Assembly: GCF_015354445.1 (NCBI RefSeq)
Contig: NZ_JADKYT010000001.1
Coordinates: 1-64,000 of the forward strand
Reading direction: 5' to 3'
DNA length: 64,000 nt
Origin: Methylophilus sp. QUAN
GTDB lineage: Bacteria > Pseudomonadota > Gammaproteobacteria > Burkholderiales > Methylophilaceae
Under the pieces are notes generated by a model, which was given only the letters and a program-made list of their open reading frames with translations, was not told the origin of the DNA and did no database searches. Within the stretch, counting starts at the first letter, position 1, and the number at the start of each line of letters is the position of its first letter. Position numbers and translations under genes: made by a program. Positions 17,054 through 24,934 of this stretch are shown here, in pieces.

Positions 17054-17629
17054 TTATACCGCCAGCAAACGGTCTTTATTAATCAGCTCACGATGTTTGA
17101 GCAAAGGCAGGGCACGCTCGACGGCCAACGCGATACGCGCAGTGACGGCCTCACTTTTCACCTGGTAGTTTTCAAAATCGGCTTCGGTGGCATACACACC
17201 GATCGGCAAAGTCAGCGCCTGGAAAAAGCTAAACAGCGGACGTAACTCATGATCAATAATCAAGGCATGGCGCTCGCTGCCACCTGTCGCCGCCAGCAAC
17301 ACCGGTACATCGACCAGTGCTTCGTAGTCGACCAGGTCAAACAGATGTTTAAACAAACCGGTATAAGACGCGCGGTAGACCGGCGTCGCGACGACTAACA
17401 GGTCAGCGGTTTCAATGGCCTGAATATCTTTTTGCACTTTCACTGGCAGCGCTTTGGGGTCGTAAGAAGCGACCAGGCTGCCGCCTATTTCACTTAACTC
17501 AATCACATGCAGATCAATAGGCAATTGCTGCCCCAGTGTTTGGGTGATTGCTTCCACCAGCGCAGCGGTTCTGGAAGGCAATTTATAACTACCGGACACG
17601 GCAGTGACTTTTAACGGACGGCTCATCAT
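17054..17629 (-). CDS. msuE: NAD(P)H-dependent FMN reductase of the sulfonate/sulfone system
   Basis: 191 residues, flavodoxin-like fold of the NADPH-dependent FMN reductase family. It shows VSGSYKLPSRTAALVE at the phosphate-binding loop, LLVVATPVYRASYTGLFKHLFDL, which is characteristic of SsuE/MsuE, and ATGGSERHALIIDHELRPL. It provides free FMNH2 for SfnG and probably for the SsuD-like enzyme and DszC-like flavoproteins encoded nearby. First gene of the leftward eight-gene unit, with a -24/-12 promoter 70 bp upstream. Confidence 0.93.
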   Translation of the reverse strand: MMSRPLKVTAVSGSYKLPSRTAALVEAITQTLGQQLPIDLHVIELSEIGGSLVASYDPKALPVKVQKDIQAIETADLLVVATPVYRASYTGLFKHLFDLVDYEALVDVPVLLAATGGSERHALIIDHELRPLFSFFQALTLPIGVYATEADFENYQVKSEAVTARIALAVERALPLLKHRELINKDRLLAV

Positions 17630-17698
17630 GACTCCTCATTAAGATTGCTGCTGCCACTTTGCATGTGCAATAGCGGTCAGGCCAGCTCACTTAATACT

Positions 17699-17717
17699 TA
17701 GCAGCATCCATGCCAAA
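17699..17717 (-). promoter_or_regulatory. Sigma-54 promoter of the msuE-sfnG-liv operon
   Basis: On the minus strand TTTGGCATGGATGCTGCTA has GG (17714-17713) and GC (17702-17701) exactly 10 bases apart with the TTGGCA half intact. It lies 70 bp upstream of msuE. Confidence 0.75.
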
Positions 17718-17801
17718 CTAATTTAGTGTTAAATTTCAAATACTTATACTGTTTTTAATGATTTTCACCCTGTTGAATTCAGGCCTGTTTTGCTGATGCA
17801 C

Positions 17802-17817
17802 TGCTGCTATACCAGCA
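17802..17817. promoter_or_regulatory. Palindromic enhancer-like site A (msuE/sfnB region)
   Basis: TGCTGCTATACCAGCA: outer TGCTG/CAGCA inverted repeat of the same spacing as the sites at 17877, 23455 and 23507. Its edge is 85 bp upstream of the leftward -24/-12 element, a normal distance for an enhancer-binding-protein site. Binding by the island's SfnR-like activator is inferred. Confidence 0.55.
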
Positions 17818-17876
17818 ACCTCTCTCAAAATGCAGCAGCTAAGCCATGGCTTGTTTGTGCATTGCACAGGCTGAAT

Positions 17877-17892
17877 TGCTGATTAATCAGCA
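17877..17892. promoter_or_regulatory. Palindromic enhancer-like site B (sfnB side)
   Basis: Perfect palindrome TGCTGATTAATCAGCA, flanked by further GCTGAAT and ATTCAGC half sites. It ends 84 bp upstream of the rightward sigma-54 element, nearly the same distance as site A from the leftward one. Confidence 0.65.
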
Positions 17893-17975
17893 GACATTCA
17901 GCAAAAAACTGTTTCTATAGAGGCGGTGAAAAATACAAATTGCATGATTGTTATTTAAAAACAATGAGTTAACTA

Positions 17976-17993
17976 TTGGCATGCTAAATGCAA
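17976..17993 (+). promoter_or_regulatory. Sigma-54 promoter of sfnB
   Basis: TTGGCATGCTAAATGCAA with GG (17978-17979) and GC (17990-17991) 10 bases apart. It lies about 80 bp before the sfnB ATG, which has an AAGGA ribosome site. The 443-bp stretch 17630-18072 holds only these regulatory elements and no gene. Confidence 0.78.
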
Positions 17994-18072
17994 AGTCATA
18001 CACGGACGCGCAGCCACTTTTTAACTAAACGCTGCGTATTTATTCCCAACCTTTACTTGATAAGGATTCAAT

Positions 18073-19305
18073 ATGACTGCACATGCAAGCAAGATTGCGC
18101 ATTTGCCTAATCACCAGCCGCGCCAACCGGCACATATCATCACCAGCGATGCCGAAGCCATTAGCGTGGCCAAGCAAGTTGCCAGTGAGATCGCCAAAGA
18201 AGCCATACTCCGCGACCAGGAAAGACGCTTGCCGCGCAAGGAGCTGGATTTATTCTCCAGTAGCGGCTTATGGGGCATTACCGTACCTAAAGAATATGGC
18301 GGTGCATTTGTGTCGAATAAAACACTGGCGGAAGTGATTGCCACGGTAGCAGAAGCCGACCCCAGCATTGGCCAGATTCCACAAAACCATTTGTATATGG
18401 TGGAAGGCCTACGCTTGGACGGCACCGAGTTTCAAAAGAAATATTTTTATGAGCTGGTGCTGCAAGGCGTGCGCTTTGGTAATGCGTTTTCTGAGATCGG
18501 CACCCGCAGTGTCAATGATGTCAAAACCAAGCTCACCCCCACCAACAGCGGCTACTTTTTAAACGGCAAAAAATTCTATTCCTCTGGCGCCTTGCTGGCT
18601 GACTGGGTGCCCGTGGTGGCCAAAGATGAACAGGACAACACCGTGGTGGCTTTTGTGCCCGCAGGCGCAGAAGGCCTGACCATCATTGACGACTGGTCCA
18701 GCTTTGGCCAGCGCACCACCGCCAGCGGCACGACTATTTTGGAAAATATTTTTGTGCCTAGCGAATATGTGTTGCCGCACCATTTGGCATTTGACCGCCC
18801 GACCGCCATGGGCCCAGTCGCCCAAATTATCCAGGCCGCTGTCGATACCGGCATTGCGCGTGCCGCGTTTAAAGATACGCTGCACTTTGTGCGTAACTAC
18901 ACCCGCCCGTGGATTGATACTGACCTGGAGCATGGTTACGAAGATCCACATACCATTAAAGACATTGGCGATTTGCAGATTCGCTTGCATGCCACCGAGG
19001 CTTTATTGGCACGCGCCGGCGAGTACATAGACGAAGCCCAGCGCAACCCGAACGAAGACACCGTGGCAGAAGCCTCCATTGCCGTGGCCGAAGCCAAGGT
19101 ATTGAGTACCGAAACCGCGCTGCTGGCAGGTAGCAAACTGTTTGAACTGGCCGGTACACGTTCTACACTGGGTGAATACAACCTGGACCGCCACTGGCGT
19201 AACGCCCGTACCCATACGCTGCACGACCCGGTACGCTGGAAATATCATGCCGTGGGTAATTACAGCCTGAACCAGGTCAAACCGCCGCGTCATCCGTGGA
19301 TTTAA
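18073..19305 (+). CDS. sfnB: SfnB-family flavoprotein oxidoreductase (sulfur acquisition)
   Basis: 410 residues with an acyl-CoA-dehydrogenase fold: N-terminal helical domain (about 30-140, LWGITVPKEYGGAFVSN), middle beta domain (FSEIGTR, FYSSGALLADWVPV) and C-terminal helical domain ending [31 protein letters not shown]. The last block with [14 protein letters not shown] marks the SfnB/DszC branch of flavin monooxygenases rather than true dehydrogenases. SfnB is linked to dimethyl sulfone and sulfonate use in pseudomonads; its exact reaction is not settled. Monocistronic, sigma-54 promoter, strong terminator. Confidence 0.9.
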   Translation: MTAHASKIAHLPNHQPRQPAHIITSDAEAISVAKQVASEIAKEAILRDQERRLPRKELDLFSSSGLWGITVPKEYGGAFVSNKTLAEVIATVAEADPSIGQIPQNHLYMVEGLRLDGTEFQKKYFYELVLQGVRFGNAFSEIGTRSVNDVKTKLTPTNSGYFLNGKKFYSSGALLADWVPVVAKDEQDNTVVAFVPAGAEGLTIIDDWSSFGQRTTASGTTILENIFVPSEYVLPHHLAFDRPTAMGPVAQIIQAAVDTGIARAAFKDTLHFVRNYTRPWIDTDLEHGYEDPHTIKDIGDLQIRLHATEALLARAGEYIDEAQRNPNEDTVAEASIAVAEAKVLSTETALLAGSKLFELAGTRSTLGEYNLDRHWRNARTHTLHDPVRWKYHAVGNYSLNQVKPPRHPWI

Positions 19306-19333
19306 GCATAGACTTAAACTAGCTGCAGTAAAA

Positions 19334-19359
19334 ACAAAGCCCTCGCATGAGGGCTTTGT
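19334..19359 (+). terminator. Bidirectional terminator between sfnB and ribB
   Basis: 11-bp perfect arms ACAAAGCCCTC/GAGGGCTTTGT with loop GCAT, situated between two convergent units. Confidence 0.8.
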
Positions 19360-19379
19360 TGTATTGATCAATCGTTGAT

Positions 19380-20087
19380 TTAACCTCTATACACCATGGC
19401 TGCATCGAGCAATGTGCTTTGTTGCCGAACAGGGCGCACAGGCTGACGTGGATAGGTCACCTGCAATTGCCGCTCACGGTAAACAATCATATCGGCAATC
19501 GTAATCATCTTTAAACCGTGCTGTTTGGCAAAGCGCAGCAAGTCTGGTCGCCTGGCCATGCTGCCATCGTCATTGACGATTTCGCACAGCACCCCCACCG
19601 GTTGCAAACCGGCCATCGCGGCCAGGTCATGCGCAGCTTCGGTATGACCTGGCCGCTCCAGCACGCCACCCAAGCGAGCACGCAAGGGGAAAATATGCCC
19701 GGGCCGATGAAAGTCGCTGGCCTGGCTGGACGGGTCTGCCAATGCCCGCAAAGTCAGTGCACGGTCAGCGGCGGAAATACCACTGGTGGTACCATATTTG
19801 TAATCGACACTGACGGTAAACGCTGTCCTGAACGGGTCGGCGTTATGCGTCACCATCTGCGGTAAATCCAGCGCCTGCAAACGCTGTTCTTGCATGGCCA
19901 CACACACCAGGCCGCTGCTATATTTCACTAAAAAAGCCATGTGCTCGGTAGTGATTTTTTCAGCGGCAATAATCAGATCACCTTCATTTTCACGGTCGGT
20001 ATCATCGACGACGATGACAAATTCACCATTGGCAATGGCTTCTACCGCATCGGCGACGGCATCAAATGGTGGTAACGGAGATTGCAT
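19380..20087 (-). CDS. ribB: 3,4-dihydroxy-2-butanone-4-phosphate synthase (riboflavin biosynthesis)
   Basis: 235 residues from the ATG at 20087, preceded by GCAGGA at good spacing. It makes the four-carbon precursor of lumazine from ribulose 5-phosphate. Conserved residues are present: the acidic loop DDTDRENEGDLI, YKYGTTSGISAADRA, FHRPGHIFPLRA and RPGHTEAAHDLA. It is a stand-alone RibB with no GTP cyclohydrolase domain, plus an extra basic tail of about 30 residues. Last gene of the leftward ssuD unit, and no FMN riboswitch precedes it, so it is probably a second copy expressed with the flavin-dependent enzymes. Presence of a housekeeping ribB or ribBA elsewhere is assumed. Confidence 0.93.
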   Translation of the reverse strand: MQSPLPPFDAVADAVEAIANGEFVIVVDDTDRENEGDLIIAAEKITTEHMAFLVKYSSGLVCVAMQEQRLQALDLPQMVTHNADPFRTAFTVSVDYKYGTTSGISAADRALTLRALADPSSQASDFHRPGHIFPLRARLGGVLERPGHTEAAHDLAAMAGLQPVGVLCEIVNDDGSMARRPDLLRFAKQHGLKMITIADMIVYRERQLQVTYPRQPVRPVRQQSTLLDAAMVYRG

Positions 20088-20107
20088 AGTTATTCCTGCC
20101 TGCATAC

Positions 20108-20962
20108 TTATACGCTGAGCTTTAACAAGCGCGCAGCATTCTGATAAAACACTTTTTCCAGCACCGCATCTTTAAAACCCAAGGCGGCAAAGTCGTCTAT
20201 GGTTTGCTTCATCGGCCTGAAAGGATAAGAGGTGCCGAACAGTAACTGATCTCCCAGAAACTGGTTCGCCGCCTGTACATATAATTCGGCGCCAGGCTGG
20301 AAAATATACATATCGGGCACCAGGTACAGGTTTGGATAACGGAACGCCGCACCGACAATGTCATTCACATACGGGTAATAACCGTGGAAACAAATAATGT
20401 TGAGGTTGGGATATTTTCTGGCCAGCCTGGCCACCGCATTCGGGTGCGCGTAGTCCAGGTCTGGCGTGGTGGGGCCGGACATCACGCACACGGGTACGCC
20501 ATGCTGCTGGCAAGCCTCGTAGACCGGGTCAAAAATGGGGTCGTCGACCTGGCGTGCCGGTTTGCCAAAACCGGGTTCGATATTAATGGCCTTGAAGCCG
20601 TAATGGTTGACGGCTTTTTCAATCGCGGCCAAGGCACTGTCTACGCCACGGCTTTCAATATCCACCGAACCCAGGCCCACCAGTTTAGGACTGTGTTTGA
20701 CCAGGTCGGCAATCTGCTGGTCGCCGATGGTCAGGTCCGGCGTCTCACGCCCCACCACCACGGCAATATCAATCCCGGCCTGGTCGATCTCCTGCAAATA
20801 GCCCTCTACCGTATATGAGCGGCGAAAATGCTCGGGTTCAAGCGAACCCACACGCTGGTTGAGCCATTTAGCAGTGTCATAAGCAGGGGTGTTGGGCGTA
20901 GCGCCAAAAAAGTCATGCAGAAACGCAGGACGGTTGCGTAGATCGATAATTTTTTGTTTCAT
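20108..20962 (-). CDS. Amidohydrolase-2-family protein lacking the HxH metal motif
   Basis: 284 residues with a TIM-barrel amidohydrolase (Amidohydro_2) pattern: GIDIAVVVGRET, VGLGSVDIE, FKAINIEPGFG, PVCVMSGPT, LNIICFHGYYPYV and a terminal LLFGTSYPFRPM. The canonical N-terminal DxHxH metal ligand motif is DLRNRPAF here, so two of the usual His ligands are missing, while the His of ICFHGYY remains. It may use one metal differently or be a lyase-like or non-metal member. Third gene of the ssuD unit; a role in degrading an organosulfur-derived product is only suggested by position. Confidence 0.8.
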   Translation of the reverse strand: MKQKIIDLRNRPAFLHDFFGATPNTPAYDTAKWLNQRVGSLEPEHFRRSYTVEGYLQEIDQAGIDIAVVVGRETPDLTIGDQQIADLVKHSPKLVGLGSVDIESRGVDSALAAIEKAVNHYGFKAINIEPGFGKPARQVDDPIFDPVYEACQQHGVPVCVMSGPTTPDLDYAHPNAVARLARKYPNLNIICFHGYYPYVNDIVGAAFRYPNLYLVPDMYIFQPGAELYVQAANQFLGDQLLFGTSYPFRPMKQTIDDFAALGFKDAVLEKVFYQNAARLLKLSV

Positions 20963-20981
20963 AAACTTTCTTTAGTATGCG

Positions 20982-22202
20982 TTAGGCGTAGAAACTCGGT
21001 GTGGGGTACTGACCGTTAAGTGCCCAATCGCCCAAATCCTTGAGTTTGTAGTCCACCGGGTCATGCAGGGTATACACGCGCAAATTGCGCCAGAAGCGGT
21101 CCATGCGCAGCTTGGCGGTGGTGGCGCGGGCGCCAGCCACTTCAAACACGCGGGTAGTGACATCCAACCCGGCACGCGTCGCGTTGACCTTGGCCGAGAA
21201 CACCGCCAAGGCCAGTTCGCCACGGGTCAACTCATCCAGGCTCAAGGTTTGCTGCCAGGCATGATCAAGCAAACTGGCGGCATGGTCTGCCAGCACGGCC
21301 GACGCATGCAAGCTGGCCCAGAACTCGCCGTAATGCAGCAAGGTAAACGGGTCTTCGTGTATGGTCTGTGCCAGAGAGCCGGACCAGACCCGGCTGCTGC
21401 TACGCGTATATTTCGCACCTTCTGCCAGCGCACCTTCGGCAATGCCAAGATAAATATTGGTAAAAATCAGCTGCGCCACCAATGAACGCAGGCTGGCAAA
21501 TGGCGAACTCAACGGGCCAGGGTTCATCAGCAATTCGCTGTCTTCCACCCGCAGCTGGTTAAATTCAGCGCTGCCACTGTCTGTCTGCCGTTGGCCGATA
21601 TTGTCCCAATCACCATTGAGCTGGATACCGCTACGATCAGTTGGCACCGCGGCCACCAGAAACCTGCCTGTGCCTTCTTCAATGGCAGACACAATCAGGT
21701 AGTCAGAATCCATGGAGCCTGAGCAAAAGCTTTTTTGCCCGGTAAACACATAGCCAGCCGCTGCTTTGCGTGCCACGGTGCGGTTATCCAAAGGGTTCAA
21801 GGCATTGCCCCACCACAGGTTTTGCGCGGCAGTCAGCTTGAAATAGTGCTGCCATTGCACCTCACTACCGTATAGGCGAATCGAGGTCAGCATCAAAAAC
21901 TGGAAAGCGAATACCTGGGCGATCGAGCTGTCCACACGCGCAATCTGGCGAATAATGCTGTAGATTTCCTGCCAGCTGCCGCCTAGGCCGCCATAGGTTT
22001 TCGGTATCAGCAACTTCAACAGCCCGCTATCCCGTACCGCCTGACGCTGTTCATACGGTGTACCGCCTGCGGCATCGCGCTCAATCGCGGTTTCTGCCAG
22101 ATAGTCGCAAAGCTGTTTGGACCGCTCGCGTGGCGTACCTCCAAACACAATGCCATGTGATGCCTCAACGTCGTCCAGGCGTGAATTCAGTGCCAGAGTC
22201 AT
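20982..22202 (-). CDS. DszC/SfnB-like flavin-dependent monooxygenase, paralog 1
   Basis: 406 residues from the second of two adjacent ATGs, which has better spacing to AGGAGG. Acyl-CoA-dehydrogenase fold: N-terminal domain LLKLLIPKTYGGLGGSWQE, middle domain with FTGQKSFCSGSMDSDYL and [16 protein letters not shown]-terminal domain FEVAGARATTAKLRMDRFWRNLRVYTLHDP. FCSG and the [12 protein letters not shown] block are typical of dibenzothiophene monooxygenase (DszC)-like enzymes, which oxygenate sulfur using reduced FMN from a separate reductase. It follows ssuD after 8 bp. Substrate unknown. Clearly related to the protein at 23726-24934. Confidence 0.85.
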   Translation of the reverse strand: MTLALNSRLDDVEASHGIVFGGTPRERSKQLCDYLAETAIERDAAGGTPYEQRQAVRDSGLLKLLIPKTYGGLGGSWQEIYSIIRQIARVDSSIAQVFAFQFLMLTSIRLYGSEVQWQHYFKLTAAQNLWWGNALNPLDNRTVARKAAAGYVFTGQKSFCSGSMDSDYLIVSAIEEGTGRFLVAAVPTDRSGIQLNGDWDNIGQRQTDSGSAEFNQLRVEDSELLMNPGPLSSPFASLRSLVAQLIFTNIYLGIAEGALAEGAKYTRSSSRVWSGSLAQTIHEDPFTLLHYGEFWASLHASAVLADHAASLLDHAWQQTLSLDELTRGELALAVFSAKVNATRAGLDVTTRVFEVAGARATTAKLRMDRFWRNLRVYTLHDPVDYKLKDLGDWALNGQYPTPSFYA

Positions 22203-22210
22203 CATCCCTC

Positions 22211-23344
22211 CTATGCCGCATGCTTGACCGGTTTGGCCGCACCAAACGGCCCCGTCATATTGGTATTGATACTGACTTCGGCGCTGGCCTGCTGGTGAAC
22301 AGGCAATAAGGGAAACAGCAATTCAGCCACGCGATAAGACTCCTCCAGGTGCGGATAGCCAGAGAAAATAAAATAATCAATACCCAGTGCCTGATACTCT
22401 TTAATCCTGTCAGCCACCTCTTGTGGATTACCCACCAGCGCAGTGCCCGCCCCGCCGCGCACCAGCCCCACTCCGGCCCACAAGTTGGGTGAGACCTCGA
22501 GTTTGTCACGTCGGCCATGGTGTAACTCGGTCATCCGTTTTTGCGCCACCGAATCAAAATTGGCGACAGCGGCCTGTGCCGCAGCAATGGTGTCATCGGT
22601 CACGTGCGAAATCAGTTCGTCGGCCGCTTGCCAGGCTTGTTCGCTGGTCTCGCGCACAATCACATGCAAGCGGATACCGAAACGGATGTTACGGCCTTGT
22701 GCTGCAGCCGCCGCACGAATGACCCTGATTTTTTCGGCCACAGCTGCTGGCGGCTCGCCCCAGGTCAAATGCACATCAATATGCTTGCTACTGAGCTGGA
22801 TCGCCGCCTCAGAGGCCCCGCCAATAAACAGCGGCGGATAAGGCTTTTGCAGGCTGCCGGTCGGTAAACTCGCACCTTTGACACGTAAATATTCGCCTTC
22901 ATAATCGACGGCTTCTTCGGTCAATACTGACCGCCAGATAGACAGGAATTCTTCTGCCTCGGCATAGCGGGCATCATGATCCAGGAAGCTGCCTTCCGCC
23001 TGCTGCTCTAGCGGGTCACCGCCCGCCACCACATTAATCAGTAAACGTCCGCCGGAAATACGATCCAGCGTCGATGCCATGCGCGCAGACACCACCGGTG
23101 AAATAAACCCGGGCCGCGTCGCGACCAAAAATTTGAGCTGTTTGGTTTCATTGATCAAGGCCGAGGAAATCACCCAGGCATCCTCGCAAGAGCGCCCGGA
23201 GGGCACCAGCATCCCGCCGTAACCCAGGCGGTCTGCTGCCTGTGCAATCTGTTTTAAATAAGAGAGTGTTGCCGGTCTGGCACCTGTGCTGGTGCCAAGA
23301 TAACGCTGGTCACCGTGCGTGGGTAAAAACCAGAATATTTCCAT
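22211..23344 (-). CDS. ssuD: FMNH2-dependent alkanesulfonate monooxygenase
   Basis: 377 residues, a luciferase-like TIM barrel. It has the SsuD start [17 protein letters not shown], then [54 protein letters not shown] and [17 protein letters not shown], and a C-terminal [21 protein letters not shown]. SsuD cleaves the C-S bond of sulfonates to sulfite plus an aldehyde. It could equally be MsuD, specific for methanesulfonate, the next intermediate after SfnG. First gene of a leftward unit with dszC-like, amidohydrolase and ribB, with a sigma-54 promoter about 45 bp upstream. Confidence 0.92.
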   Translation of the reverse strand: MEIFWFLPTHGDQRYLGTSTGARPATLSYLKQIAQAADRLGYGGMLVPSGRSCEDAWVISSALINETKQLKFLVATRPGFISPVVSARMASTLDRISGGRLLINVVAGGDPLEQQAEGSFLDHDARYAEAEEFLSIWRSVLTEEAVDYEGEYLRVKGASLPTGSLQKPYPPLFIGGASEAAIQLSSKHIDVHLTWGEPPAAVAEKIRVIRAAAAAQGRNIRFGIRLHVIVRETSEQAWQAADELISHVTDDTIAAAQAAVANFDSVAQKRMTELHHGRRDKLEVSPNLWAGVGLVRGGAGTALVGNPQEVADRIKEYQALGIDYFIFSGYPHLEESYRVAELLFPLLPVHQQASAEVSINTNMTGPFGAAKPVKHAA

Positions 23345-23388
23345 GTTGTGTGTTTCCTTCTATTCATGCTGCATACATGGAAAGCCTA

Positions 23389-23406
23389 GTGCAAAGAGCA
23401 TGCCAC
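23389..23406 (-). promoter_or_regulatory. Sigma-54 promoter of the ssuD operon
   Basis: On the minus strand TGTGGCATGCTCTTTGCA has GG (23404-23403) and GC (23392-23391) exactly 10 bases apart, with TGGCAT and TTGCA halves. Confidence 0.78.
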
Positions 23407-23454
23407 AAATAAAAATCATTAGATTCAGTCACTTACAAAGACACCGAATGCTGT

Positions 23455-23470
23455 TGCTGAATAATCAGCA
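23455..23470. promoter_or_regulatory. Palindromic enhancer-like site C
   Basis: TGCTGAATAATCAGCA, the same consensus as site B (17877), with one central mismatch to perfect symmetry. It lies 49 bp upstream of the ssuD -24/-12 element. Confidence 0.65.
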
Positions 23471-23483
23471 TATTTTCTGCGGG

Positions 23484-23502
23484 TGCTGCTGTATCAGCAG
23501 CA
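23484..23502. promoter_or_regulatory. Palindromic enhancer-like site D
   Basis: TGCTGCTGTATCAGCAGCA, an 8-bp inverted repeat with a 3-base centre. The half sites match neighbouring sites C and E, although spacing is slightly longer. Confidence 0.5.
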
Positions 23503-23506
23503 TGTG

Positions 23507-23522
23507 TGCTGATTATTCAGCA
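23507..23522. promoter_or_regulatory. Palindromic enhancer-like site E
   Basis: TGCTGATTATTCAGCA, the third site of a cluster between the divergent ssuD and dszC-like/sfnR units. Its edge is 150 bp upstream of the rightward sigma-54 element, a workable enhancer distance. Confidence 0.65.
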
Positions 23523-23671
23523 ACAGGGTGACGGAGATCGCTGTCCGGCAAAAAACGATGCGGCCGGAAAACCATTCAACATTTTCTCAACCATATGATT
23601 TATAAGAATTATTTTTTTATTCATCCGACAATTTCTGCCATAGCAGTAGTGATTCACAGCCCCTGCCGGAG

Positions 23672-23689
23672 TTGGCACAAATCATGCTG
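23672..23689 (+). promoter_or_regulatory. Sigma-54 promoter of the dszC-like/sfnR/ribA operon
   Basis: TTGGCACAAATCATGCTG has GG (23674-23675) and GC (23686-23687) 10 bases apart with a perfect TTGGCAC. Transcription should begin near 23699, leaving a leader of under 30 bases. The 381-bp region 23345-23725 contains only regulatory elements. Confidence 0.8.
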
Positions 23690-23725
23690 AACTATTAAGC
23701 ATATGCAACCAGATGGATATTACTT

Positions 23726-24934
23726 TTGAATATAAATACTTTTGCAATTCCGCCAACGGCACGCCTCAATGAAGGCCAGCATGCATTGGCAGTGGCCAAG
23801 CAACTGGCTGAATCGTTTTCGCTGACCGCCGTGGAACGGGATCATCAGGGCGGTACACCAAAACTGGAACGGGATGCGATCCGCAACAGCGGCCTGCTGT
23901 CATTGATCATCCCTCGCCAGTACGGCGGCTACGGCGCCAACTGGCAAGAGACGCTGCAAGTGGTCAGAGAATTTGCCAAAGTAGACAGCTCGATTGCGCA
24001 TGTCTATGGCTTTCAACATCTGATGCTGGCAACGGTACGCCTCTTCTCCCGGCCCGATCAATGGGAGCGCTGGTACGAGCAAACCGCGCAATCCAACTGG
24101 TTTTGGGGCAATGCGCTCAATCCGCTGGATGAACGTACGCTGTGCAAAAGTTATGACCATTGGCATGAATTCTCAGGCAAAAAAAGCTTTTGCTCGGGCG
24201 CGATGGACTCCGAGATGCTGATTGCTTCTGCCATTAAAAAGACGGATGGCCAGTTGGTGATTGCCGCCATCCCGACCCTGCGTACCGGCGTGACCATCCT
24301 CGATGACTGGGACAATATCGGCCAACGCCAAACCGACAGCGGCAGCGTGAACTTTGAAAAAGTCAGGGTGGAAGAAAACGAGCTACTCACCGAGCCCGGG
24401 CCACTCAGCAATCCGTTTGCCTGCTTGCGGCCGCTGATCGCACAGCTCATATTGACCAATATCTACCTCGGTATTGCCGAAGGCGCTTTTAACGACGCGC
24501 AACACTACACCTTGCGCGAAGCCCGGCCGTGGAAGAATGCCAATGTTGATATCACCAGCCAGGACCCTTACATCCTCGCCCATTACGGCGAATTTTGGGT
24601 CGGCCTGGAAGCAACGCGTGCACTGACTAATCAGGCGGCAGAAAAACTGGATATCGCCTGGGCCAAAGGCCTGGCACTCACCGAGGAAGATCGCGGCTTG
24701 CTGGCGACCAGCATCAGTGCCGCCAAGGTCCTGGCAACCCGCACCGGGCTGGACATCACCAGCCGAATGTTTGAAGTGGCAGGCTCCCGCGCCACGCATG
24801 CCGGACTGCGGCTGGACCGGCACTGGCGCAATTTGAGAACGCATACGCTGCACGATCCACTAGATTACAAAATTAAGGAGCTGGGTGAATGGGCGCTGAC
24901 TGGTAGCTTCCCTAACCCTACATTTTACTCATGA
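23726..24934 (+). CDS. DszC/SfnB-like flavin-dependent monooxygenase, paralog 2
   Basis: 402 residues, starting from TTG with a weak GGA ribosome site; no in-frame ATG is available near the N-terminus. The architecture is the same as the protein at 20982-22202: [81 protein letters not shown]. The two look like paralogs diverged to different substrates. Probably a two-component FMNH2-using monooxygenase acting on organosulfur compounds. Its stop overlaps the start of the sfnR-like gene by 4 bp (ATGA). Confidence 0.85.
   Translation: MNINTFAIPPTARLNEGQHALAVAKQLAESFSLTAVERDHQGGTPKLERDAIRNSGLLSLIIPRQYGGYGANWQETLQVVREFAKVDSSIAHVYGFQHLMLATVRLFSRPDQWERWYEQTAQSNWFWGNALNPLDERTLCKSYDHWHEFSGKKSFCSGAMDSEMLIASAIKKTDGQLVIAAIPTLRTGVTILDDWDNIGQRQTDSGSVNFEKVRVEENELLTEPGPLSNPFACLRPLIAQLILTNIYLGIAEGAFNDAQHYTLREARPWKNANVDITSQDPYILAHYGEFWVGLEATRALTNQAAEKLDIAWAKGLALTEEDRGLLATSISAAKVLATRTGLDITSRMFEVAGSRATHAGLRLDRHWRNLRTHTLHDPLDYKIKELGEWALTGSFPNPTFYS

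Noticed and set aside
23455-23522. CRISPR-like array formed by the repeated TGCTG/CAGCA palindromes
   Set aside because: Units are only 16-19 bp, unevenly spaced and without spacer-like sequences; an operator cluster explains them better.
23345-23725. FMN riboswitch controlling the rib genes
   Set aside because: The region shows sigma-54 promoters and palindromes; none of the conserved RFN-element strings (such as AGGAUUC or GGCGG...CCGAC) was recognised.
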